From Nageia nagi (lineage: Eukaryota; Pinophyta), in the NCBI GenBank assembly GCA_050084985.1, contig JBITNC010000001.1:20770001-20834000 (forward strand): a DNA stretch of 64,000 bases, in the 5' to 3' direction. This document shows positions 37,162-46,010 of the stretch, one piece after another. Each line of letters opens with the position of its first letter. Position 1 is the first letter of the stretch. The notes beneath the pieces are model-generated. The model saw only the letters and a list, made by a program, of their open reading frames with translations. It was not told the origin of the DNA and ran no database searches. The translations under genes and the position numbers were made by a program.

Positions 37162-37478
37162 TGAGAGAACTATAATGTTATATATTACTCATCAAAATGA
37201 GTTACATATATATGCTTAAGAAAGCCATTACAAGACAAAATAAGAAGTTGAGGATAATATTCTCAACCCATAATAAAACTCTAACTTCACACTATACATA
37301 TCACCCTTAGATCACTACATGACAAATTTGTTATAACAACAAATCACAAGGAATATACCCTAAATATTTAATCCTAGACTTTAGACTTTAGGAAAATACT
37401 TTAGGGAAAATACTCTTAGTCCTAATTAATTAATCTACTAACTTAGGACTTAGGGATATATAGGGTATAATTCCAACA
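37162..37478 (-). repeat. 3' LTR of the novel-ORF element
   Basis: 317 bp, TG...CA bounded, 4 differences from 41043-41359 (near 37181, 37214, 37301 and 37459). Preceded on the plus strand by the target duplication ACATC. Confidence 0.95.
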
Positions 37479-37489
37479 TTCTCCCCTTT
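37479..37489 (-). promoter_or_regulatory. Polypurine tract
   Basis: Minus strand AAAGGGGAGAA abutting the 3' LTR start. Intact, as expected for plus-strand priming. Confidence 0.85.
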
Positions 37490-37552
37490 AATGCTAAGTA
37501 ACTCATGCAAGAGTTCTTAAGCATTACAAAGTTGAAAGAAACATAACCTTTT

Positions 37553-39214
37553 TCATTTCCTCCATTCATACAAAAGAAAATCAAAATTTTCAAGAAATAA
37601 GTGATGGCACTCCTTCCACTTGTTGTATGGAGTTTTCTTCATTGTTGTTGATGTTGCTCCTTCATTGAGTGCCTCCTTTTGTTGAGTAGCTCCCACTTCA
37701 ACAAAAGTCTCTCCATATGTGATTTTAATCAACCACTCTCTTTCATCTCTTGGATGGTCTTCAAACCATTCTTGTAGTGGTATTCCATCAATGCTATAAG
37801 TATTGGTTTTCAAGAACCAATCTCTCTCACAATGGTGTTTGAACCATTCTTTCATCTCTCTCTCATTTTTTATATGGTGTTTAAACCATGTTTGCAAGTA
37901 GTCATTTGCTCTTGCATTCATTACATTATAGCATACTCCACATGAGTATGTTCTCATCATTTCACAATAGTCATTATACCACACTACTCTCTCACAAATG
38001 TCTACACACACTTTGAGATAATACATAGCCACACATTGGCTAATTACATATGCAACCAAATGTTGCTCCTCACACAAAGTTTCACTTAAAAAATCACACT
38101 TAACTAAGGTTTTACATTCTTCATTTAGATCCACATGACCCAAGTTTTTCATCAATGTCTTCTCCCAAGGAAGACTCTTTAATGTTGTCTCTATGATGCA
38201 ATCCTCAAACAATGCCTTGATAAGACATTCTCCTCCATTCTCCATAGCCTTCAAGCTATCTTTCACACATCTAATCAGAAAACATTCATCAGTAGCATTA
38301 GCAAATAAGCCAAAAAATAAGAAATCATTTCCTCTAATGATGTTTTGGTGAGTAGATATCCACATTAATCTTTCCTTTGATGTTGATTTTAAAGCAATCA
38401 TTTCTTCATTCATGATAAGGAATTCCCATGATTCCTCTTTGCATATTGTTGCCTTTATAAGACAACTCTCAAGATCTTTTGATGCCTCCATTTCACCATG
38501 AAGTCCATCAATGGCTATCTCATTATCTTCTATCTCCTCCTTTAGATAGTCATCTTCACAAAGTATTATCTCACTATTCTTTCTCTCCTCCTTGAGATAT
38601 ACTTTGTCATTCACTCTTGGTGAGTGATCTTCTTGCATGAACATGGAGTTTATAGCCTCCATTTCTTCTTCATCAATGACCTCTCTAAGATCATCATCCC
38701 ATATTGTCTCCATAAGACAATCATCATGTTGTGCTTCCTCCATGAAGCATTCCTCATCTTCTCCTCTCTTCTCAACAAGAAGAATATTCTCACATACACT
38801 CTCCTCCTTGAGAGTTTCTTCTTGATGATCTTCACATTGAGTGTCTTCACCATCAACTTGAGCAATGGAATCATCATCACATATGAGTTGAGCCTTGTCT
38901 TCATTCACTCCATGTGAGTGAGTTTCAGCCATGGAACACTCCTCCTTAAGTGTGTCTTCATCTTGTTCTTTGTCAAAAAAGAACTCTTGCCAACATTGGG
39001 TTGACTCCTCCTCATTCTCCTCCATAAGAATGGGTTCAAAATATGCCTCTTCCATGAAGCATTCATCATCATATGGCTGAAATGGTGTCTTCAATGAACA
39101 CTCTTCAAATGTCTCCTCCATAAGACATGGATCATCACAAGGCCAATCTAATTCCTCTCCAAGGAATTCTCCTTCATAGTTTTCATCATATGTGTCTTCA
39201 TAAGATTCTCTCAA
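37553..39214 (-). CDS. Novel acidic, Cys-Met repeat protein of a non-autonomous LTR element
   Basis: Uninterrupted 553-residue frame of unknown function, the only long open frame in the window. Residues 1-10 (MRESYEDTYD) continue a copia-gag-like stretch: the same frame reads KTAQISWKALRESYED just upstream, so the protein may start earlier or be made by frameshifting from gag. Residues 11-235 are very acidic, with a repeated C-[FL]-M-E-[EAT] motif (Cys 30, 52, 157, 166) and LKEE phrases. Residues 250-345 carry related, less acidic versions (SCLIKA, ECFLIR, ECLIKA, DCIIET). Residues 385-430 are Cys/Tyr-rich. Residues 441-500 contain three WF[KE][HD]H motifs (LQTWFKHH, KEWFKHH, LQEWFEDH) beside E-R-E/E-R-D. 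No RT, integrase, protease or CCHC knuckle is present, and no clear signal peptide or membrane segment. It fills the place of the gag C-terminus and pol. Confidence 0.8.
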   Translation of the reverse strand: MRESYEDTYDENYEGEFLGEELDWPCDDPCLMEETFEECSLKTPFQPYDDECFMEEAYFEPILMEENEEESTQCWQEFFFDKEQDEDTLKEECSMAETHSHGVNEDKAQLICDDDSIAQVDGEDTQCEDHQEETLKEESVCENILLVEKRGEDEECFMEEAQHDDCLMETIWDDDLREVIDEEEMEAINSMFMQEDHSPRVNDKVYLKEERKNSEIILCEDDYLKEEIEDNEIAIDGLHGEMEASKDLESCLIKATICKEESWEFLIMNEEMIALKSTSKERLMWISTHQNIIRGNDFLFFGLFANATDECFLIRCVKDSLKAMENGGECLIKALFEDCIIETTLKSLPWEKTLMKNLGHVDLNEECKTLVKCDFLSETLCEEQHLVAYVISQCVAMYYLKVCVDICERVVWYNDYCEMMRTYSCGVCYNVMNARANDYLQTWFKHHIKNEREMKEWFKHHCERDWFLKTNTYSIDGIPLQEWFEDHPRDEREWLIKITYGETFVEVGATQQKEALNEGATSTTMKKTPYNKWKECHHLFLENFDFLLYEWRK

Positions 39215-39246
39215 TGCTTTCCAAGAAATTTGGGCTGTTTTACATT

Positions 39247-39510
39247 TTACAATGAGAGGTAAAACATTTGGTTTCTTCCTCTCCTAATATCCATAAGAGC
39301 TAAGCAATTTTCATATTGCTTCTCTTTCTTTTCTCTTTTCTCCTCTCCTTCAAGCAAGTTCCAATTTGGAGGTTCTTCATAGCCTTCAATGGTGATGTCC
39401 CAAAGACCTTTGCCAATGAGTAATGTCTTCATTTTGATAGACCAATACTCATATTCTTCACCATTGAACTCAGGAATTGGCCAGGAGGGGTTATTGCTAT
39501 TGGAAGCCAT
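39247..39510 (-). CDS. Copia-type gag N-terminal fragment
   Basis: An 87-codon frame beginning MASNSNNPSWPIPEFNGEEY, then EYWSIKMKTLLIGKGLWDIT, GYEEP and KQYENCLALMDIRRG. This is the N-terminal pattern of Ty1/copia gag (F-x-G-x-x-Y-x-x-W, K-M-x-x-L-L, LW-x-x-x-x-x-G), with the L-x-x-I-x-x-G block following. The last 12 residues diverge, and the frame stops at 39247. The next ORF is open from about 39282 in another frame and resumes gag-like wording there (AQISWKALRESY), so one small indel, or a deliberate frameshift, separates the two. The start is the first ATG of the frame and is followed by the conserved motif. Confidence 0.8.
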   Translation of the reverse strand: MASNSNNPSWPIPEFNGEEYEYWSIKMKTLLIGKGLWDITIEGYEEPPNWNLLEGEEKREKKEKQYENCLALMDIRRGRNQMFYLSL

Positions 39511-41028
39511 TCTTTAGTGCTTAAATGCAAAAAATACACACTCTCTGGTTTTACACAGTGCTGCAGAATAATAACAGAGAAAAAAAAGTCACTTTTTTTT
39601 ACACTAACAACTTCTCTCACTGTTTCTCCACACACACACACAAGTTCTCTTAGTCTCCCAGTCTGCAACACAAGCTTCTTTACACCTTCACAGGTCTGGT
39701 GTTCCTCTTTGGTGAGGATAGGAGCCTATCTTGGCTCACAGGTTGACTGTAACCATGAGCCACCAAATGCAAGCCACCACTATGTGAACAAAAAAGGCTA
39801 ATTCAATGTTTTGCAGCAAACATTTACTCCCAGCGCACTATTTCTTTAGCGTGCAAGCTCCTCCACATGAACATCATGTGACTTTGCATGCAACACAGTG
39901 TGATGTGAGTTTTAGACCTCCTCCATGCGATCTCAGTCAACTCCTTCACGTGATTTCCTCCTCTGCATGAAATGTTATCTTCCTCCGTGAGAAACATTAT
40001 CCTTCATCACATTAAACATTTTTCTTCACCGCGTGATACATTTTTCTTCATCATGTGAAATGTTTTTCTTTATCGTGCGAGCTGCAAAATATGAAAGGTT
40101 TTCTAATTTTAATGCTTCACCAAAAATCTGAAATGCAATCAGTAACATCTCCTCCTCTAACTCCTTCAGCGTGTAATTTGGCGAGCTTCAAAGCATGTGA
40201 ACATGTGCAGCTTCATCTCCTCCACCTTCATGCACATGAAACCTCTGCACGAGTAGCTTCAAACACCATGCACCATGTAATGTCTTTCCTTCAGCTCCTT
40301 CACACACCTCCATGAGCTCCTTCATGCACAAAATGTCTCCTCTACGCATGTTTCCTCCTCGTGATAGACCAGATCTATGTGCTTTTTTCTTCTTCAACTC
40401 CTTCATGCTATAGACCACGTATAGCATGCTAACATCTTCTCCTCCTCCGCTCTGCCTTCACATCTCCTCATGCAGGCCACTCCTTCAGTGATCATGATCT
40501 CCACTTGGGTGTTTTCTTCCTTCACTTAGGTCCTCCTAGTCTTCTCACGCCTCTATCATGTTGCCTTCCTGCACGTCTTTCTGCAATGTTCCTCCTCCAT
40601 GTGAAAAACTAGATTAGTGCTCACGAAATGCATGAATAAAATAATAGATTTATTATTTCTCCTCCTCTATGACTCTTCACATCTCCTTCGTAAGCTAAAT
40701 GTCTCTTTCTTTACGCTGCTTTACGCACCTCCTTCATACGGCTCTGCGAGTAGCATGCAAATGTCTCCTCAGGTAGCAATGTTCCTCCTCCACAGAACTT
40801 GATCTCACTGTTGATCAAACCTGGATGCATGTATCCTCTTTTCTGCTGTGCATGGGTTTCCTTCAAACCTCATGCAACTATTTTTTTTCCATAGGCTTTG
40901 GATCTCATACTTGCAAGAATTTGATAAATTCTTTGCAATGCATCCACAAGCTCAATTGATGATAGTCCTTAAGGAACTTGATAAGATCCTTCAAGTACTT
41001 CACCCACTCTAACCCAATAATCAACTAT
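39511..41028 (-). other. 1.5-kb leader of the novel-ORF element, TCCTCC/CATG-rich
   Basis: Unusually long and GC-richer than its surroundings. On the plus strand it is packed with ctcctcc, ccttca and catg words (e.g. 39850-40070, 40140-40340, 40430-40620, 40720-40800), meaning repeated GGAGGAG and CATG on the sense strand. No significant frame. The same ATGGAGGA word encodes the M-E-E repeats of the downstream ORF. Confidence 0.6.
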
Positions 41029-41040
41029 GCTCTGATACCA
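41029..41040 (-). promoter_or_regulatory. Primer binding site (initiator tRNA-Met)
   Basis: Minus strand TGGTATCAGAGC two bases after the 5' LTR end, a perfect 12-base complement to the plant initiator tRNA-Met 3' end. Confidence 0.95.
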
Positions 41041-41042
41041 AT

Positions 41043-41359
41043 TGAGAGAACTATAATGTTCTATATTACTCATCAAAATGAGTTACATATATAGGCTTAA
41101 GAAAGCCATTACAAGACAAAATAAGAAGTTGAGGATAATATTCTCAACCCATAATAAAACTCTAACTTCACACTATACGTATCACCCTTAGATCACTACA
41201 TGACAAATTTGTTATAACAACAAATCACAAGGAATATACCCTAAATATTTAATCCTAGACTTTAGACTTTAGGAAAATACTTTAGGGAAAATACTCTTAG
41301 TCCTAATTAATTAATCTACTAACTTAGGACTTAGGGATATGTAGGGTATAATTCCAACA
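41043..41359 (-). repeat. 5' LTR of the novel-ORF element
   Basis: 317 bp, minus strand TGTTGGAATTATACCC to TTCTCTCA. CCTATATATG near 41086-41095 is a possible TATA element. Followed on the plus strand by the target duplication ACATC (41360-41364). Confidence 0.95.
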
Positions 41360-42065
41360 ACATCTCCTACTTTCCTTTAAGAACAAGTATGTCAAGGTTC
41401 CAAATGAGGGTACCAAAAATGTTCATCTGATGAAGATAGTTGAACATAATTGTATGAATGACTATGATAAAGTAGAAACTTTTGAAAGGGATCTAATCAT
41501 GGAGTCACTACTGACCACTGATATACTTTCAACAAATGACCTTAACTATCAATTCACTATTATTGGCATGGGAAACTATTATTTACATGATAATGTTCAT
41601 CCAATTTCAATCTCAGCTGAAAAGGAATGTGAAGTATGGACAATGTACTTTGATGGGACTAGATGCAAATATGGATTTGGTGTTGGTGTAGTTTTTAAAT
41701 CACCTAATGGACATATGAAAATATTTTCTTTTAGATTCACATGGAATTGTACTAATAATGCTACTTAATATTTTCTTTTAAATCCATTAGTATAGGTATC
41801 AAATGCCTAATAGTCCATGGGGATTCTGAGATAGTAATAAATCAACTTAAAGATAAGATCAATGCTAGGAATCATTATTTAAATACTTATAGGAATAGGG
41901 TTTGGGATCTATTAGAATCATTCTTGGCTATCAATTTTATTCTTATTCCTAGAAATTTTAATCAAATTGTTGATGCACTTGCTAATAAAGGAGCTTGTTT
42001 TAACCTCGACCATCAAAAAAGAGGAAGCTATGGAATTAAAGTGCTATGTAGACCATCTATTCTAG
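41360..42065 (+). pseudogene. Archaeal-type RNase H relic located before RT
   Basis: Reads CEVWTMYFDGTRCKYGFGVG, VVFKSPNGHMKIFSF, WNCTNNAT, then a stop where the catalytic Glu is expected (41766-41768), then IKCLIVHGDSEIVINQLKDK, NHYLNTYRNRVWDLLESF, and LIPRNFNQIVDALANKGACF. Catalytic Asp residues at codons 41652, 41822 and 41972 remain; the Glu is lost, and there is one frameshift between 41768 and 41924. RPSILD after it matches the usual linker to RT. This domain sits between protease and RT here. Confidence 0.82.
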
Positions 42066-43150
42066 ATATTGCAAATATTAATGAGGCAATAGCTCATACC
42101 TTTGGTGTCACAAAACTTCCTAATATCTTCTATGAATCATATTTCATACATTTGAGAAATAATGTTGTACCCAAAGGTTTGATTTATTTTGAATGTTATT
42201 TGATTATGAAGATATTCAAAGGTATAAAATGTTGGATGTTCAAAAGGAAAGTTATGTAGAATTGGAAGTTGAACCTATAAGGCACAAAAAGGTTGGATTA
42301 GAATGTACTAAGGAGGAGAAAAAAATGCTACTTTAGATATACAATGAGTTTTTCAAGGTAATTGCATGGACATATGATGATCTAAAAACTTATGATAAAG
42401 ATGTGATTCAACATACTATTGAACTCATGCTAGATGATAAGCCATACAAGCCAAAGCAAAGGCCAGTGAACCTAAGGATAGAGGAAGTAATGAAATAAGA
42501 GTTACTTAAGCTCTTAAGTTCTAAAATAATTTATCCTATTAAGCACTCTACATGGGTGACTAATTTGGTCTTGATAAGAAATAAAAATTGAAAAATTAGA
42601 ATCTATGTTGATTTCAAAAATTTGAATTAGATGTTCCTAAATGATAATTATCCTCTCCCTTCTATGGAGCAAATCCTGCTAACTATTGCTAGTGCATGTT
42701 ATTTTTCTATGATTAATGATTTTTTAGGATTTAATAAAATTTGGGTAAAGGATGAAGATCAGAACAAAATTGCATTCACAACTAAATGGGGTACATTTTC
42801 ATTTTAGATAATGCCTTTGGGTTTGTCCAATGTCAAGGCCACATTCTAAAGAGCCATGGAACATGCCTTTGGTAAGTTAATTAACAAGATTATCTTGGTC
42901 TATTTATATGATATCATTATGATTTATAGAAGTAAAAAGGATCATATAGGCCACCTTAGGTAAATTTAAAAAAAAAAATTGGAATTTCCATTAATCCTAA
43001 GAAATCTATTTTTATGGTTAACCAAAGAAAGTTGCTTGGTCATATTATTTTTAAGGAAGGGTTAGCAATTGATCTTGATAGGGTAAAATCCATAGAGACA
43101 TTTTCTCTTCTCTCAAATAGAAAGGTTTTGCATTCATTCCTTGGTTAGAT
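42066..43150 (+). pseudogene. Reverse transcriptase relic
   Basis: Linker with VVPKGLIYFE, then VIQHTIELMLDDKPYKPKQR near 42400, a run ending in IKHSTWVTNLVLIRN, IRIYVDFKNLN, DNYPLPSMEQILLTIASACY, FSMINDFLGFNKIWVKDEDQ, NKIAFTTKWGTFSF, MPLGLSNVKATF, and the catalytic box YLYDIIMIY at 42901-42927, with one catalytic Asp changed to Tyr. KLLGHII-like wording follows near 43035. Several stops, most in places of Gln or Trp. RT copies the element RNA; this copy is dead. Confidence 0.8.
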
Positions 43151-43469
43151 TAATTTTGTTAGAAAAATTATCAATGATTTTCTAAGATTATTTCTCCAAT
43201 TACTACAATTTTAAAGAAATATGCTTAATTTTCTTGGTATTCTGAAGTAAAATAAGCTTTTCACAACATAAAGCAAGCAATAGAAAGAGCTCCAGCCTTG
43301 AAGAATCAAGATTTTTTAAAGAACTTCATTATGTATGCTTATGGATCTTAGAAAAGCATTGCAACCATTTTAGCATAGAATAATGACCAAGAAGAAGAAT
43401 ATCCCATAGCATTTCATAGTCAAAAATTGCATTGACATCAAGAAAGATTCCCATTCATTAAAAAGTAAG
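43151..43469 (+). pseudogene. Gypsy RNase H relic, truncated
   Basis: IKQAIERAPALKNQDFLKNF, IMYAYGS, a stop, KSIATILA, EEEYPIAFHSQKLH and RFPFIKK. The frame ends where an unrelated LTR begins (TGTAGACACC at 43470), so the rest of RNase H and the integrase are displaced to the right, probably outside the window. Confidence 0.75.
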
Positions 43470-43707
43470 TGTAGACACCTCAAAATTTTTCATTCATCTA
43501 CCTTAGGAAATTTACAATGATTTGACTTATTTTGCAATTCTTTGTTATCCCATAAACCCTTCATCTTGTTTCAATCTTGTTCGCATGGTTGATTTTGGTA
43601 ACTTGATCCTTTGTTACCACTTTGTGACCTTGGACCCTGATCAACCCACTGGTTAAGAGATCAACTAACTTTTTAGGTTTAAACCCTAACTAGCCCATCA
43701 ACTAAAC

Positions 43708-43717
43708 CTATATAAGG
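43708..43717 (+). promoter_or_regulatory. LTR TATA box
   Basis: CTATATAAGG about 240 bases after the LTR start, in the same orientation. Confidence 0.5.
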
Positions 43718-43999
43718 GTTAATTCAAAATTATAATTCTTGCTCCTTCCATTCAATTTTTGTAATGAAAAACCCATGACTTCTTGTTGTCCATGCACACT
43801 TGGAACTATCCATTCGAGCTCTTGGCCAATATTCTCTCACTTGGAGCTATACCCACCATTTCCAAAGCAAACAAAGTGGATTCTTATTCTCTTATTACAA
43901 GGGAACCTTGGGTAACATATTCTTGGCTTTTGTTTTATGGATCTAATGATTGTTTTGAGTGTTTTTGTAGGATATTGATGAGACATAAAAAGGAGGTTA

Positions 44000-44002
<3 letters not shown>

Positions 44003-44046
<44 letters not shown>
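44003..44046. repeat. (AT)n microsatellite
   Basis: About 44 bases of pure AT dinucleotide within the LTR. It generates mirrored Ile-Tyr repeats in short frames on both strands, which are not genes. Confidence 0.9.
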
Positions 44047-44048
<2 letters not shown>

Positions 44049-46010
44049 TTTTTATGCTTTTATAATTTGTTTTTATGCATGGTTGCATATTAGTTATTTT
44101 AGGCTAGTCCCTTGTGGACATAGGCCAGGATAATCTAGTTTATTTTATGCTTATTGATCTAGTTTAATCTTAAGCTAATTTGCATTATAAGCATCATTCC
44201 ATTTTCATTTTCCTTATTGATTTAAGGTGGGGGGCTTATACAATTATTAGCTCTTTTTGTATGGTTCTAGGGTTCTAAGGACCTAGGATGTAGAATCTTT
44301 CCCTTTTGTTCAATTCTTAGGTTATTTGAGGTTGTGTGTATTGCATAAGGAAAAGGAAAATACTCTAAACCCTATCTCCCCCCATTTTTATTTATTTATC
44401 ATTGATTTAATCACATTTTCAAGTAATATTTTAGACATTACAAATTAGGTCATTCTTAGAGGGGAGAGACCCCCTAGAATGGGTTCTCCCTTTTCTAAGG
44501 GTTTACAATATGGAGATCATGGTGTGATCACCCTTTGTCCAAGTTCTTTGAAACTATAAGGGGGTTTTTATGTCTCTTTTTCTTATTGTTTTGCTTGTTG
44601 CCTTTGACCCTTTCTTCCAAGTTCTTTGGATATCTTTGTACACTAACTTGGGATAATTTTTGCAGGGGACATTCTTGACCTATCTTACACAAATCTATAA
44701 AAATTTTGGAGTATGATAGTCAGCAAAGTGGTAGTTAGTTCCTTACAGATCGGTTGATAGAGCCTCACTAGCTTTCAATAGATTAGTTAGGGTTTTAAAT
44801 GTTTGAACTATCAACTAGTCCTTACCTTGTTGGTTAATTTTTTTAACCAATTTGAGTAGAATTAGTTAGAATTATTTAGGTTTTAAGCTAGGTTTTTCTC
44901 ATTTTTTTGCAAGTGTCATAGACTCTCAACCTTGTAATTAGTTGGTAGTAGTCCTCTACCAACATTTTAGCTACTAGGTTGTACATTTAATGCTTATTTG
45001 ATGCTTTTAAATTCAATTTTTTAAAATTACTTGGGTACTACTATGATCGGTTGCCCAACTAATTGATCGGCTCATCAGTTGGTACTCTAGCTAGATTTTA
45101 GTAAACCAATTAGGCTAAAAGTTTGTAACATAGGTTTTTCATGTGTCGAGAGCTTGGAGCTGGAGCCTCCCAAGATAGTACCCCTCTTTTATCATTCTTC
45201 ATGTTAGGACTTATGTGCTAAGTGCATTTTGAGGACTATTATCTTGTTTCATTTTTCCCTTATTTTGTTAAGTAAAAGAAAAGAAATGAAAAATTGAATA
45301 AAAAATGAAAAGCTATTTCATTTTATTCTCCTACTTACATTAGTTAAATTAAAATCATCCTTGGGTGGGAATGCCTTTATTTCAAAATAATTTTTCATTT
45401 TACAAAGGAAAAGGAAAATATTGAAAAGGATTTTAGTTGTATTTTGTACACATATAATTGCACTCCATATTTGCTTTATTATCCTAGCATTTTAAAGTCT
45501 ACACAAGCCTAGGGAGTATCTAAGGTACATCAACTTCATGACCATGACCTAACCCATACTTGGTTTTCATCACCAAGGTGGGATCCCCCCTCTATTCAGT
45601 GAGTAGTTAATAGAGGTACTTGAGTACCCTTATAAAATGATATACACCCCTAAATATTGATCCTTACATAAAAAATGCTTGGCTATTTTCATTTTTAGGG
45701 AAACTAATATGAGTCAGAATTTACAAAGTTGCTTTAAATTTTGTATCATTAAAAGCACAATCCCTATAATAGAACAAGAAGTGATTATACAAGATAATTA
45801 CCATTGCTATATTCCACACTATTGCTATTTTATATATAGGAAAGATGTCTTGATATCATATTAGGTTGCATGTCTTAATTTTTGCATCCACTATGAAGAG
45901 CATAACAAAATTCTAGGCTTTGTATTTATCTACTTCCACTTGTGTGGAACCATTGGGATACTTTGCTTTATACCCCTTTATTTGTTTAAATCTTTATTTG
46001 TACTTTTAAA

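Larger units (their letters stand above)
37162..41359 (-). mobile_element. Young non-autonomous LTR element with copia-type gag start and a novel acidic ORF
   Basis: Complete and almost undamaged, 4198 bp. LTRs 37162-37478 and 41043-41359 (317 bp each) differ at 4 positions. The target duplication ACATC is at 37157-37161 and 41360-41364. On the minus strand: 5' LTR, att, primer site TGGTATCAGAGC (41040-41029), a 1.5-kb leader, a gag-like start (39510-39247), an acidic 553-codon ORF (39214-37553), polypurine tract (37489-37479), 3' LTR. LTRs begin TGTTGGAATTATACCC and end ATAGTTCTCTCA. There is no protease, integrase, RT or RNase H, so movement must depend on another copia element. It was inserted into the protease/RNase H junction of an older Ty3 relic. 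Confidence 0.95.
34850..43469 (+). mobile_element. Ty3/gypsy relic: gag, protease, archaeal-type RNase H, RT, RNase H
   Basis: Plus-strand element split into 34850-37161 and 41360-43469 by the insertion at 37162-41359, whose ACATC duplication joins the two halves. Domain order is gag, protease, archaeal-type RNase H, RT, gypsy RNase H, so the extra RNase H precedes RT, unlike the element at 22.8-28.1 kb. It ends abruptly within RNase H at 43469, where another LTR starts. Its own LTRs were not identified. Confidence 0.75.
43470..45990 (+). repeat. LTR and leader (TGTAGACACC family)
   Basis: The LTR start is sharp at 43470; its end is not resolved. TATA-like CTATATAAGG is at 43708-43717. Short inverted words around ccaac and gttgg recur (43640-43700, 44745-44830, 44940-44970, 45050-45090). 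Block 45480-45720 is shared with 31080-31330. Confidence 0.6.

Noticed and set aside
38624-38917. Open frames on the plus strand and in another minus frame inside the acidic ORF
   Set aside because: They overlap the 553-codon frame, are shorter, and reflect its repetitive purine-rich composition.
39517-40427. Frames in the leader of the novel-ORF element as possible small genes
   Set aside because: Short, mutually overlapping on both strands, Cys/Ser/His-rich from TCC and CAT words, and with no conserved start context.
43783-44133. 116-codon plus frame and 83-codon minus frame around 44 kb
   Set aside because: Both run through the (AT)n microsatellite as Ile-Tyr repeats and lie in LTR DNA; no family resemblance.
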